In this document: positions 1 through 6,213 of the stretch, in pieces
Numbering within the stretch: position 1 is the first letter of the stretch
Layout of the letters: each line of letters opens with the position of its first letter
DNA from: Methylobacter sp.
Lineage (GTDB): Bacteria; Pseudomonadota; Gammaproteobacteria; Methylococcales; Methylomonadaceae
Assembly: GCA_023229605.1 (NCBI GenBank)
Contig: JALNYY010000029.1
Span: 1 to 8,132, forward strand
Reading direction: 5' to 3'
DNA length: 8,132 nt
Notes under the pieces: generated by a model
Told to the model about the DNA's origin: nothing
What the model saw: the letters and a program-made list of their open reading frames with translations, nothing else
The model's database searches: none
Made by a program: the position numbers and the translations under genes

Positions 1-131
1 CTGACTTGCCAGCCACTACCTAGCAAATACACGGCTTTGAGTCGATCCGCATAGCGCTTGTCGCTGGTATGGCGATGCTCATATTCCAGCTCGTCGAGTT
101 CGGCTTGAGTTAGGTGGTAACGATTTGACAT
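1..131 (-). CDS. IS630-family transposase, N-terminal fragment (cut by window edge)
   Basis: The minus strand from the ATG at 129-131 reads openly to the window edge, giving 43 codons. The protein starts MSNRYHLTQAELDELEYEH and goes on through RYADRLKAVYLLGSGW. This matches the start of the N-terminal helix-turn-helix domain of IS630/Tc1-type transposases, where a 'LT..E...L' helix is followed by 'R.KAV.LL..GW'. These enzymes bind the terminal inverted repeats and move the element by cut-and-paste into a TA dinucleotide. The DDE catalytic domain lies outside the window, so it cannot be said whether the gene is intact. Since the gene points left, the element's terminus should lie just right of the start codon, somewhere between 132 and about 210. 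I could not identify the terminal repeat without the other end. Confidence 0.8.
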   Translation of the reverse strand, partial: MSNRYHLTQAELDELEYEHRHTSDKRYADRLKAVYLLGSGWQV

Positions 132-134
132 TGC

Positions 135-596
135 TTGATTATAAATAAATCATGGCTTTATTGGCTACTTCTAAACCAAATTTTGATTTGTGAGGAGTAT
201 ATCCTTCTCGATGAAATTGGTTTAACAACGAGCGGCTGGAAAAATGAATACGATCAATTTGGTTGTGAATCAGATTACAAACAGCTTGGTTCAAGTAAAG
301 GATTAGCTAATAATCTTGCTTTTTACCTTGAAGGAAATAGTAGCTCAGTAGAGCTGACTTATTTGATGCTTAATGTCAATGATGGGACATCTGCATCCTC
401 GGCACATCAAGAATTATTAAAAGCGGCTGAAGCGTTGAGCATAAAGGAAACGGGGAAAAAATTACCCAAGCAGCTAAAATCCGCCATAACCAAAGGTGTA
501 AGTGCTGCCGAAAACATTGGCAAAGCTACAGTAGAGATAGCTCGGCATGATTGGCCAACTGGCAGGGGCTATGATGTTAAAGTCACCATCAAATAA
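135..596 (+). CDS. Hypothetical protein, probably 5'-truncated beside the IS630 element
   Basis: I do not recognise this family. The frame is open from 129 to the TAA at 594-596, but the only possible starts near its left end are TTG codons (135 and 183), with no in-frame ATG and no clear ribosome-binding site. The first 25 or so residues (LIINKSWLYWLLLNQ...) probably come from the insertion-sequence end and a junction rather than from the original gene. The rest is soluble and mixed, with LTTSGWKNEYDQFGC, a GLANNLAFYLEG strand region, a lysine-rich helical stretch and a C-terminal WPTGRGYDVKV strand. It looks like a secreted or cytoplasmic small domain that has lost its N-terminus and any signal peptide. 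An intact gene with a TTG start is possible but less likely. It is AT-rich compared with the right half of the window. Confidence 0.5.
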   Translation: MIINKSWLYWLLLNQILICEEYILLDEIGLTTSGWKNEYDQFGCESDYKQLGSSKGLANNLAFYLEGNSSSVELTYLMLNVNDGTSASSAHQELLKAAEALSIKETGKKLPKQLKSAITKGVSAAENIGKATVEIARHDWPTGRGYDVKVTIK

Positions 597-641
597 CCTC
601 CCCTATAATTTTTTATGACACAATGGAATTTTTATGAGTAG

Positions 642-720
642 CGTAGACTGGGTAGAGCGACGCGAAAACCAGATTTAATGCGAACAATGCTGGGTTTCAT
701 TGCATTCAACCCAGCCTACG
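642..720. repeat. GTAG-type REP/REPIN-like imperfect palindrome
   Basis: Two 31-base arms, 642-672 and 690-720, are inverted copies of each other with 22 of 31 positions matching, separated by a 17-base spacer (673-689). Each arm begins CGTAG.CTGGGT when read from its outer end and finishes near CCAG at the spacer. An outer GTAG followed by a GC-rich hairpin sequence is the signature of REP elements mobilised by RAYT (TnpA_REP, Y1-HUH) transposases. Two such units facing each other form a REPIN/BIME. Only one copy is in the window and no RAYT gene is visible, so family membership is inferred from form. It lies between the 3' ends of two convergent genes, where it could also act as a transcription stop or mRNA-end hairpin. 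Confidence 0.6.
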
Positions 721-792
721 ACGCTGAGGCCGGATATAAAAATCCATTAAATGGACACGGCAAGGTGCAATCAGTAGCTCATACTCATTGCG

Positions 793-1086
793 TTAACTGC
801 ATTCCCATTTACCCGGCCTATTTTGTGCTTCATGGAAAACACGAAGTATTTGAATTTCGTTGTTAACGATTCGATAGGGCAAAGTATAGGGAAGTCCCGG
901 TATGTGCCATTCTAGAACTTCTTCATCATCAGTAACATGCCTGATAAGCGGCTGTTCGGTTAGCATCAATAAAGCTTTTTTTATTCTTTCGGAAACCATT
1001 TTTGAAGCGGTAGGATTTTCCTTGGAAATATATTGCCTGATTTCCTTTAAATCTTCTTTTGCAGATGGCAGTAAAACAAACTTCAT
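793..1086 (-). CDS. Type II toxin, ParE/RelE family
   Basis: This is a 97-residue protein, the usual length for the ParE/RelE superfamily. It starts MKFVLLPSAKEDLKEI, the family's first strand and helix ('A..DL..I..YI...NP.A'), and has a second helix with KMVSERIKKALLML. It ends with the typical beta-sheet core PYTLPYRIVNNEIQILRVFHEAQ, where 'Y.ILRV.H..Q' is the family hallmark. Members poison DNA gyrase (ParE) or cut mRNA on the ribosome (RelE); the sequence alone does not say which. Its ATG overlaps the antitoxin stop in an ATGA (1083-1086), which indicates translational coupling. I see no separate ribosome-binding site. All core elements look present, so the toxin appears intact. Confidence 0.88.
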   Translation of the reverse strand: MKFVLLPSAKEDLKEIRQYISKENPTASKMVSERIKKALLMLTEQPLIRHVTDDEEVLEWHIPGLPYTLPYRIVNNEIQILRVFHEAQNRPGKWECS

Positions 1087-1370
1087 GTTTGCTTGTTAGG
1101 GAATATATCGGGTTCAGGTGCCGGCAGTTCGTTTTCATTCCCCCATGAATCCAACCAATCCAGGGTAGCTTCTTGAGAGACAAAAATACCATTGTCCGCT
1201 TCTTTCTTGGCTTCTTGTATGGACTTAAGCTTCCATTCGGTTTTTTTCACATATTCGGCTATTGCTTTAGTTGCAATTTGCGCTTGCGAACGATGAGAAA
1301 TTTTACTGATTGCCTCAAGGCTTTTCTTTAGATCATCCGAAAGCCTGATTGAAAGTTGCGTAGTAGTCAT
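1083..1370 (-). CDS. Ribbon-helix-helix (CopG-type) antitoxin of the ParE/RelE toxin
   Basis: A 95-residue protein. Residues 2-10 (TTTQLSIRL) form the DNA-contacting strand of a ribbon-helix-helix fold. Two helices follow (SDDLKKSLEAISKISHRS, then QAQIATKAIAEYVKK). The C-terminal half, with KSIQEAKKEADNGIFVSQEATLDWLDSWG, is the charged toxin-binding tail common in antitoxins paired with ParE-like toxins. It would neutralise the toxin and repress its own operon. A longer GTG start at 1406 exists but adds only MSYNLTTFGINA without a ribosome-binding site, and the fold begins at the ATG at 1370, so that start is preferred. The stop overlaps the toxin start by 4 bases. Confidence 0.85.
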   Translation of the reverse strand: MTTTQLSIRLSDDLKKSLEAISKISHRSQAQIATKAIAEYVKKTEWKLKSIQEAKKEADNGIFVSQEATLDWLDSWGNENELPAPEPDIFPNKQT

Positions 1371-1396
1371 AGCGTTTATACCGAATGTGGTTAAAT

Positions 1397-1415
1397 TGTA
1401 AGACACTCGCCTACA
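1397..1415 (-). promoter_or_regulatory. Possible promoter/operator of the toxin-antitoxin operon
   Basis: Upstream of the antitoxin, the minus strand holds an inverted repeat TGTAGG-N7-CTTACA (5 of 6 bases pair). Its right half overlaps a TACAAT box (minus strand, 1395-1400) that differs from the sigma-70 -10 consensus by one base. No good -35 box stands at the right distance. Ribbon-helix-helix antitoxins commonly bind short inverted repeats over their own promoter, so this is a plausible operator, but the match is weak and could be chance. Confidence 0.3.
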
Positions 1416-1545
1416 CTGGAGGTTTTTTTTATCGTAGTCAACTGTATTTTTCTAAATGAGTATTTTCAAGCTAAAGTTCAGGAAGCGGATTGATCTTATC
1501 GAAAGTCACCTTACTAAAAAGACGCTATAAACATAACATTCGGCC

Positions 1546-1761
1546 TTATTTTTCATATAGATAAAGCTCTTCAACCTGCTTTCTCGCCCACGGCGTCTTT
1601 CTTAAAAACTTCAAACTCGACTTAATGCTGGGATCGTTATTAAAACACCGGATATCGATCAACCGGCCCAATTCGGCCCAGCCGTAATCGACTACCAGCT
1701 CTTCGAGTATCCTTTCCAGAGTAACGCCATGCAGCGGGTTTCCAGGTTGTTGGTCACTCAT
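1546..1761 (-). CDS. VF530 family protein (DUF2132), putative DNA-binding
   Basis: A 71-residue protein with the complete family signature. NPLHGVTLE is at residues 8-16, then LVVDYGWAEL, then CFNNDPSIKSSLKFLRKTPW at 39-58, and an acidic end VEELYLYE. The family is named after Vibrio fischeri VF530 and is usually described as small, helical and probably DNA-binding. Its biological role is not established. The length is normal for the family. The ATG is 2 bases after the stop of the RIO kinase gene, and GGAAG inside the kinase tail can serve as its ribosome-binding site. It should be the second gene of a two-gene operon. No clear terminator follows; the next 139 bases up to the toxin-antitoxin operon hold no gene I can support. 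Confidence 0.9.
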   Translation of the reverse strand: MSDQQPGNPLHGVTLERILEELVVDYGWAELGRLIDIRCFNNDPSIKSSLKFLRKTPWARKQVEELYLYEK

Positions 1762-1763
1762 GG

Positions 1764-2606
1764 CTAATCTTCCCGTTCATAACGCCGTTGCAACGCTTCA
1801 TCCCGCGCATCCTTGATTTCCCGCATGATGCTGCGAACATCCGCCACTTTGGTGCTGCCCTTGAACCGGCCGGTCAATTCGACTTGCGGCGTCAAATCGC
1901 CGCTCTCGTAGAGCTTCCAGATTTCTTTGCCGTATTGGGTAGTCAGCAGCTCGGGAGCGAAGCGGCCGAAATAATCGGCCAGATTGTCGACATCGCGCTC
2001 CAGCATCCGGGCGGCATTATTGTTTGCCGCCGCGTCAACGGCCTGCGGCAGATCGATGATGACCGGGCCGTTGGCGTCAACCAGTATGTTGTATTCGGAA
2101 AGGTCGCCATGCACAATGCCTGCGCAAAGCATCCTGACCACTTCCTTAATCAGCAAGCCGTGGTATTCAAGCGCTTGTTCCCGGCTCAACTCAAGATCGT
2201 TAAGCCGGGGCGCGGCGTTGCCGTGTTCATCGGTCACCAGTTCCATCAGCAGCACGCCCTCGACGAAGTTATAGGGCTGCGGAACGCGCACACCGGCGGC
2301 GGCAAGACGGTATAACGCATCGACTTCGGCGTTTTGCCAGACCTCTTCCTGCTGCTTCCGGCCAAACCGGGTGTTTTTTTCCATCGCGCGCGCCTGGCGG
2401 CTGTTCCGCACCTTGCGCCCTTCCTGATACAGGGCCTGCTTGTGGAAACCGCGTTTGTTAACGTCTTTATAGACTTTGGCGCAGCGTATCTCGCCTTCGG
2501 AAAGAACAACATAGACAGCCGCCTCTTTGCCGCTCTTTAACGGACGAATAACTTCGTCGACAAGACCATCCCGCACCAACGGTTCAATACTTTTTGGAGT
2601 TTTCAT
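1764..2606 (-). CDS. RIO-family serine protein kinase
   Basis: A 280-residue atypical protein kinase. The nucleotide-binding loop SGKEAAVY is at residues 25-32, with the ATP-anchoring lysine in CAKVYK at K44. The hinge is near MELV (121-124). The catalytic loop HGDLSEYN lies at 166-173, with D168 as catalytic base and N173 as metal ligand. The metal-binding motif IIDLPQAVD is at 183-191, with D185 as ligand. This IDxPQ form is characteristic of RIO kinases, as opposed to DFG in ordinary kinases. The RIO-specific flexible loop (about 48-85) is rich in Arg/Lys and contains FHKQALYQEGRKVRNSR. All catalytic residues are present, so it should be active. Archaeal and eukaryotic relatives act in small-subunit ribosome maturation; the role of bacterial members is poorly known. 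It heads an operon with the VF530 gene. Confidence 0.93.
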   Translation of the reverse strand: MKTPKSIEPLVRDGLVDEVIRPLKSGKEAAVYVVLSEGEIRCAKVYKDVNKRGFHKQALYQEGRKVRNSRQARAMEKNTRFGRKQQEEVWQNAEVDALYRLAAAGVRVPQPYNFVEGVLLMELVTDEHGNAAPRLNDLELSREQALEYHGLLIKEVVRMLCAGIVHGDLSEYNILVDANGPVIIDLPQAVDAAANNNAARMLERDVDNLADYFGRFAPELLTTQYGKEIWKLYESGDLTPQVELTGRFKGSTKVADVRSIMREIKDARDEALQRRYERED

Positions 2607-2734
2607 AGCCGCCCTTATACGCTGCCCTGATAAAAGTTAAAAACATTTGCGGCCCTTTTCTTCGACATAGACTTTGATCCGGTAATTTTTTCGTGCATAT
2701 TCTAGTTTATTTTCTGCCGCTGGCGTCGACAGCT

Positions 2735-4072
2735 TTAGCGATTTGCTTTTGCAGTCACATTGCAATCAGCCTGCAACCAGGCCAATACGCCCTCTCCTGC
2801 AACTCGCCCGCCGGCAAAACAGGCGGTTAACAAATAGCCGCCGGTCGGCGCTTCCCAGTCCAGCATCTCGCCGGCACAGAACACGCCCGGCAGGGACCGT
2901 ATCATTAACCGCTCGTCCAGCTCCTCAAAGCTGACGCCGCCGGCGCTGCTGATGGCTTCATCAATCGGCCTTGCCGCAACCAACTTGACCGGCAGCGCCT
3001 TGATAGCCTCGCAAAGACGAAGCGGATCGTCAAAATCCGCTTTTGACAAAACCTCCCTCAACAAACCGGCCTTTACGCCGTCAATGCCGATGCGCTTGCG
3101 GAGATGATTGGCCATGGTGTGCTTGCCGCGCGGCAGTGAAACCCTGTCAACCAGAAACTGTTTGTCCTTGCCGGGAACCAGATCGAGATAAATCGTCGCC
3201 GTTCCTGTCTCCGCAATCTGTTCGCGAAGCAAGGCGGACATCTTATAAATCAGGCTGCCCTCAACGCCGTCGGCAGTCACGATCATTTCGCCCGCCTGGC
3301 AAAATTCAAGCCCTGCCCAACTGGTGAAAGACGCTTGCACCGACTTTAGCGGCTGCCCGCCAAAACGGCTCTGAAAAAACTCGCTCCAACCTACGTCAAA
3401 CCCGCAGTTTGAAGGCTGTAGCGGCTCCACCGAAACCCCACGCCCGGCCAGCAACGGCACCCACGCCCCGGTAGAACCGAGCCGAGTCCAACTGCCGCCG
3501 CCCAAAGCCAGTATTACCGCATCGGCGCTGGCTCTTCTTTCGCCTTCCGGCGTTTGAAACCGCAGCATCCGCCCGCTCCAACCCAGCCATTGATGCCGCA
3601 TATGAAAACTGACGCCGTCTACCCGCAATCGATGCAGCCAGGCGCGTAACAAAGGCGCGGCTTTCATATCGGCTGGAAACACCTTTCCTGACGAACCGAT
3701 GAAAGTCCCGATACCTAAACCCTGCACCCATGCCCGTAGAGCCTCGGAACCAAAAGCGTCAAGCAGCGGTTTGATATGGGCCTGCCGGGAACCGTAGCGC
3801 GACAGAAACTTATCGAACGGCTCGGAGTGCGTGATATTCATTCCGCCCTTCCCTGCCATCAGAAATTTCCGCCCCACGGACGGCATTGCATCGTAAAGAT
3901 CGACCTTCACCCCCGCCTGGCTTAACACCTCCGCCGCCATCAATCCGGCCGGTCCGCCGCCGATAACCGCAACGGTTCGGCGGTCATATCGCTTCCCCGG
4001 CATTGCTCCCTGTAAACTTATCGATGCGTTGCTGATCGTCTTGCTCTCTACAATTAGTGATTTATTTTCCAT
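2735..4072 (-). CDS. FAD-dependent oxidoreductase, PP_4765-type flavoprotein (TIGR03862; BaiN/HI0933 relative)
   Basis: With the start chosen at 4072 the protein has 445 residues. The FAD-binding Rossmann motif VIGGGPAGLMAAE begins near residue 36. GRKFLMAGKGGMNITHSEP (67-85) is the signature of this flavoprotein group, and the second FAD segment CAGEMLDWEAPTGGYLL sits near 400-416. The relatives are HI0933-like/BaiN-type flavoproteins; the substrate of the PP_4765 branch is unknown. The frame reaches back to an ATG at 4108, but a perfect TATAAT on the minus strand (4107-4112) lies across that codon, so transcription would begin inside that extension. The ATG at 4072 (MENKSL) or that at 4003 (MPGKRY) fits better. 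Residues before VIGGG are an unusually long leader for this family, which favours the later starts. Downstream lies a 128-base gap, then the RIO kinase gene on the same strand. Confidence 0.88.
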   Translation of the reverse strand: MENKSLIVESKTISNASISLQGAMPGKRYDRRTVAVIGGGPAGLMAAEVLSQAGVKVDLYDAMPSVGRKFLMAGKGGMNITHSEPFDKFLSRYGSRQAHIKPLLDAFGSEALRAWVQGLGIGTFIGSSGKVFPADMKAAPLLRAWLHRLRVDGVSFHMRHQWLGWSGRMLRFQTPEGERRASADAVILALGGGSWTRLGSTGAWVPLLAGRGVSVEPLQPSNCGFDVGWSEFFQSRFGGQPLKSVQASFTSWAGLEFCQAGEMIVTADGVEGSLIYKMSALLREQIAETGTATIYLDLVPGKDKQFLVDRVSLPRGKHTMANHLRKRIGIDGVKAGLLREVLSKADFDDPLRLCEAIKALPVKLVAARPIDEAISSAGGVSFEELDERLMIRSLPGVFCAGEMLDWEAPTGGYLLTACFAGGRVAGEGVLAWLQADCNVTAKANR

Positions 4073-4106
4073 TACTTGCAGAGTATCTGCATACTGGATG
4101 ACGATC

Positions 4107-4112
4107 ATTATA
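4107..4112 (-). promoter_or_regulatory. Putative -10 box of the flavoprotein gene
   Basis: The minus strand carries an exact TATAAT at 4112-4107. At 17-base spacing the upstream hexamer is GATTCA, a poor -35 box, so the promoter rests on the -10 alone. Transcription would start near 4100, leaving a leader of about 28 bases before the ATG at 4072. The site lies in the 98-base region between the flavoprotein start at 4072 and the divergent cupin gene. Confidence 0.4.
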
Positions 4113-4170
4113 CAATATCATTTACCCCCTGAATCCATAAAATCAAACCCGCCGCCGGCCCCAGAATCAC

Positions 4171-4500
4171 ATGAATCCTGTTAATTCCAACATTTTTAAA
4201 AACATACCGGGTCAATTACCGGAAGAACTGATTGAATGCATCTTCAAGCGGGATAATATTCAGATTGAGCGCATTATATCCAAAGGCCATACCACAACCG
4301 CAGGACAATGGTACGATCAGGATGGCGATGAATGGGTAATACTGCTTCAGGGAGAAGCGGTTATTCTTTACGAACAAGACCTTCAAACTTTCCACTTAAA
4401 TGTAGGCGATTATTTACTGATCCCTGCTCATACCCGGCACCGGGTCGAATGGACGCAGCCCGGACAACACACAGTCTGGTTGGCTGTCCATCTGCATTGA
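4171..4500 (+). CDS. Small single-domain cupin protein
   Basis: A 109-residue protein with one cupin barrel. Motif 1 is degenerate: GQWYDQDGDEWVILLQGEA (45-63) keeps the glutamate (E54) and the closing glycine (G61) but has W47/Y48/D49 where the classic HxH pair stands. Motif 2 is VGDYLLIPAHTRHRVEWT (78-95), with the G-D, the proline and histidines H87 and H90. A metal site with fewer histidine ligands, or none, is therefore possible. The family is common in proteobacteria and has no assigned reaction that I can name. It is transcribed divergently from the flavoprotein gene and is separated by 168 bases from the next gene, so it may be a single-gene unit. No clear ribosome-binding site precedes the ATG. 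Confidence 0.82.
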   Translation: MNPVNSNIFKNIPGQLPEELIECIFKRDNIQIERIISKGHTTTAGQWYDQDGDEWVILLQGEAVILYEQDLQTFHLNVGDYLLIPAHTRHRVEWTQPGQHTVWLAVHLH

Positions 4501-4668
4501 TACAGATAAAAGTCGCACAGCGCGCCCTACCCACTGAAGATTGCCCTCCCTCGAATCCGTTTAAATCCGCCTAATCAGTGCCCTACGTGTCCCATCCCTT
4601 ACATTGGACATGCGCAGCCAGATAAATACGCATTGTCATAAAGCCGTCAAAAAGCAAAGTTATACTTT

Positions 4669-6207
4669 ATGACTATGAAAAAAGACAAGGCTAAAAAACA
4701 CAAGCTTTTACTCCGGCATCTAACCCTTGACGATTACGATAATATTGCGGTTTTAATGGAGCATGTCTACGGTAATTTGGGCGGGGCCTGGAAAAAAGAC
4801 CAGTATGCCTCTCAAATCACCCGCTTCCCTCAAGGGCAAATCGTTATTGAAGATAACGGCCAATTAGTGGCTGCCGCATTAAGCATGATCGTTGATTATG
4901 CCCGCTTTGGCGATGTCCATACCTACGCTCAAATTACCGGCGATGGGTATCTGACCCATCATGACCCGCTGGGCGACACCTTGTACGGTGTCGACATTTT
5001 TGTCCACCCAAAATACCGGGGGCTGCGCTTAGGCCGAAGATTGTACGATGCGCGCAAAGAATTATGCCGGAACCTGAATCTGCGCCGGTTTATCGCTGGA
5101 GGACGGATTCCCGGCTATGCCAAATACGCAGATACGTTAACGCCGGTGCGTTATATCGAGGAAGTCAAAAACCGGGAAATATTCGATCCGGTGCTTTCAT
5201 TCCAGCTGTTTAACGGCTTCCATGTCCGTAAGCTGCTAACCGGTTATCTTCCTGTAGATGCCGAGTCTAAGGGATTCGCCACCCTTCTTGAATGGGTCAA
5301 TCTTGATTACATAGAGAAAACGCCATCGATTGTTGGCGGCTCAAAAAACATCATCCGCTTAGGCGTTGTGCAATGGCAGATGCGAACCTTGACCAGCGTC
5401 GAGGAATTGCTCAAACATGCCGAATTTTTTATTGATGCGGTAGCCGGTTACCACGCCGACTTTGTACTCTTTCCCGAATACATGAGCGCACCGCTGATGG
5501 GGTTGTTTAACGATAAAAGCCCTCCCGACGCCATTCGCGCCTTGGCCGGTTTCACCAGCGAAATAAGAAATGGTTTATTGGAAATGGCCATGTCTTATAA
5601 CATCAATATCATTGCCGGTTCCATGCCCGAGTACAGCGCGCATGAACTCTATAACGTGTCATGGCTGCTCAGGCGCGACGGCACTTTTGAAGCCCAGTAC
5701 AAAATCCATGTCACGATTGATGAAGTCAGCTGCTGGGGCGTTCAAGGCGGGAATGCGTTAAAAGTATTCGATACCGATTGCGGCAAGATTGCGGTATTGA
5801 TCTGTTACGATTCCGAATTCCCGGAACTCGCCCGCTTGGCGACTGTCCAGGGCGCGCAAATCATTTTTGTGCCGTTCTGGACCGACACCAAAAACGCCTA
5901 CCAGCGGGTACGTTATTGTTCCCAGGCCCGCGCGATTGAAAATGAATGCTTTGTCGCGATTACCGGCAGCGTCGGAAATCTGCCGTATGCGGAGAATATG
6001 GACATCCAATATGCGCAAGCCGCCATTTTCAGTCCCAGCGATTTTTCGTTTCCGCATGACGCGATATTGGCGGAAGCCACCCCCAACACCGAAATGACGC
6101 TGATCGCCGACGTCAATCTGGATTTGTTAAAACAAGTTCGTACCCGCGGCGCCGCTCGCAATCTCGCGAACCGGCGCGCTGATTTGTATCGCTTAGAGTG
6201 GATTTAA
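4669..6207 (+). CDS. Bifunctional GNAT N-acetyltransferase / carbon-nitrogen hydrolase (nitrilase superfamily)
   Basis: A 512-residue fusion protein. Residues 13-215 form a GNAT domain, with the core strand TLYGVDIFVHPKYRG and the acetyl-CoA loop YRGLRLGRRLYDARKEL (116-132). Its pattern is R117-G-L-R120-L-G122, with arginine where the first loop glycine usually stands. Residues 228-500 are a nitrilase-fold amidohydrolase with all three catalytic residues: E270 (LFPEYM), K345 (QYKIHVT) and C379 (VLICYDSEFPE). This domain order is a known nitrilase-superfamily architecture in bacteria, but its substrate is not established. Amide hydrolysis and acyl transfer on a small nitrogen compound is a reasonable inference. 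A second ATG two codons later (4675) is an equally possible start, and no ribosome-binding site is obvious for either. galE follows 6 bases after the stop, suggesting co-transcription. Confidence 0.93.
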   Translation: MTMKKDKAKKHKLLLRHLTLDDYDNIAVLMEHVYGNLGGAWKKDQYASQITRFPQGQIVIEDNGQLVAAALSMIVDYARFGDVHTYAQITGDGYLTHHDPLGDTLYGVDIFVHPKYRGLRLGRRLYDARKELCRNLNLRRFIAGGRIPGYAKYADTLTPVRYIEEVKNREIFDPVLSFQLFNGFHVRKLLTGYLPVDAESKGFATLLEWVNLDYIEKTPSIVGGSKNIIRLGVVQWQMRTLTSVEELLKHAEFFIDAVAGYHADFVLFPEYMSAPLMGLFNDKSPPDAIRALAGFTSEIRNGLLEMAMSYNINIIAGSMPEYSAHELYNVSWLLRRDGTFEAQYKIHVTIDEVSCWGVQGGNALKVFDTDCGKIAVLICYDSEFPELARLATVQGAQIIFVPFWTDTKNAYQRVRYCSQARAIENECFVAITGSVGNLPYAENMDIQYAQAAIFSPSDFSFPHDAILAEATPNTEMTLIADVNLDLLKQVRTRGAARNLANRRADLYRLEWI

Positions 6208-6213
6208 AAACCA

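Noticed and set aside
743..755. Short palindrome TCCATTAAATGGA.
   Set aside because: Single small AT-rich palindrome with a one-base centre; no promoter or gene context makes it meaningful.
678..866. 62-codon plus-strand ORF starting inside the REP-like repeat.
   Set aside because: It runs through the palindrome and antisense to the toxin gene; no protein features.
1456..1530. 24-codon plus-strand ORF (MSIFKLKFRKRIDLIE...) in the gap between the toxin-antitoxin and VF530 genes.
   Set aside because: No ribosome-binding site and no support from length or family; a basic, AT-rich short frame of this kind is expected by chance.
2712..2734. Possible terminator after the flavoprotein gene: CTGTCG/CGGCAG stem on the minus strand.
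   Set aside because: Six pairs including one wobble and followed by A-rich rather than U-rich RNA, so it is not a convincing intrinsic terminator.
4532..4580. CACTGA...TCAGTG inverted repeat after the cupin gene.
   Set aside because: Only six paired bases around a loop of 37 bases and no U-run; likely chance.
4633..4666. TTGTCA and TATACT as a promoter for the GNAT-nitrilase gene.
   Set aside because: The spacing is 22 bases, too long for sigma-70, and the -10 box would end 2 bases before the ATG.
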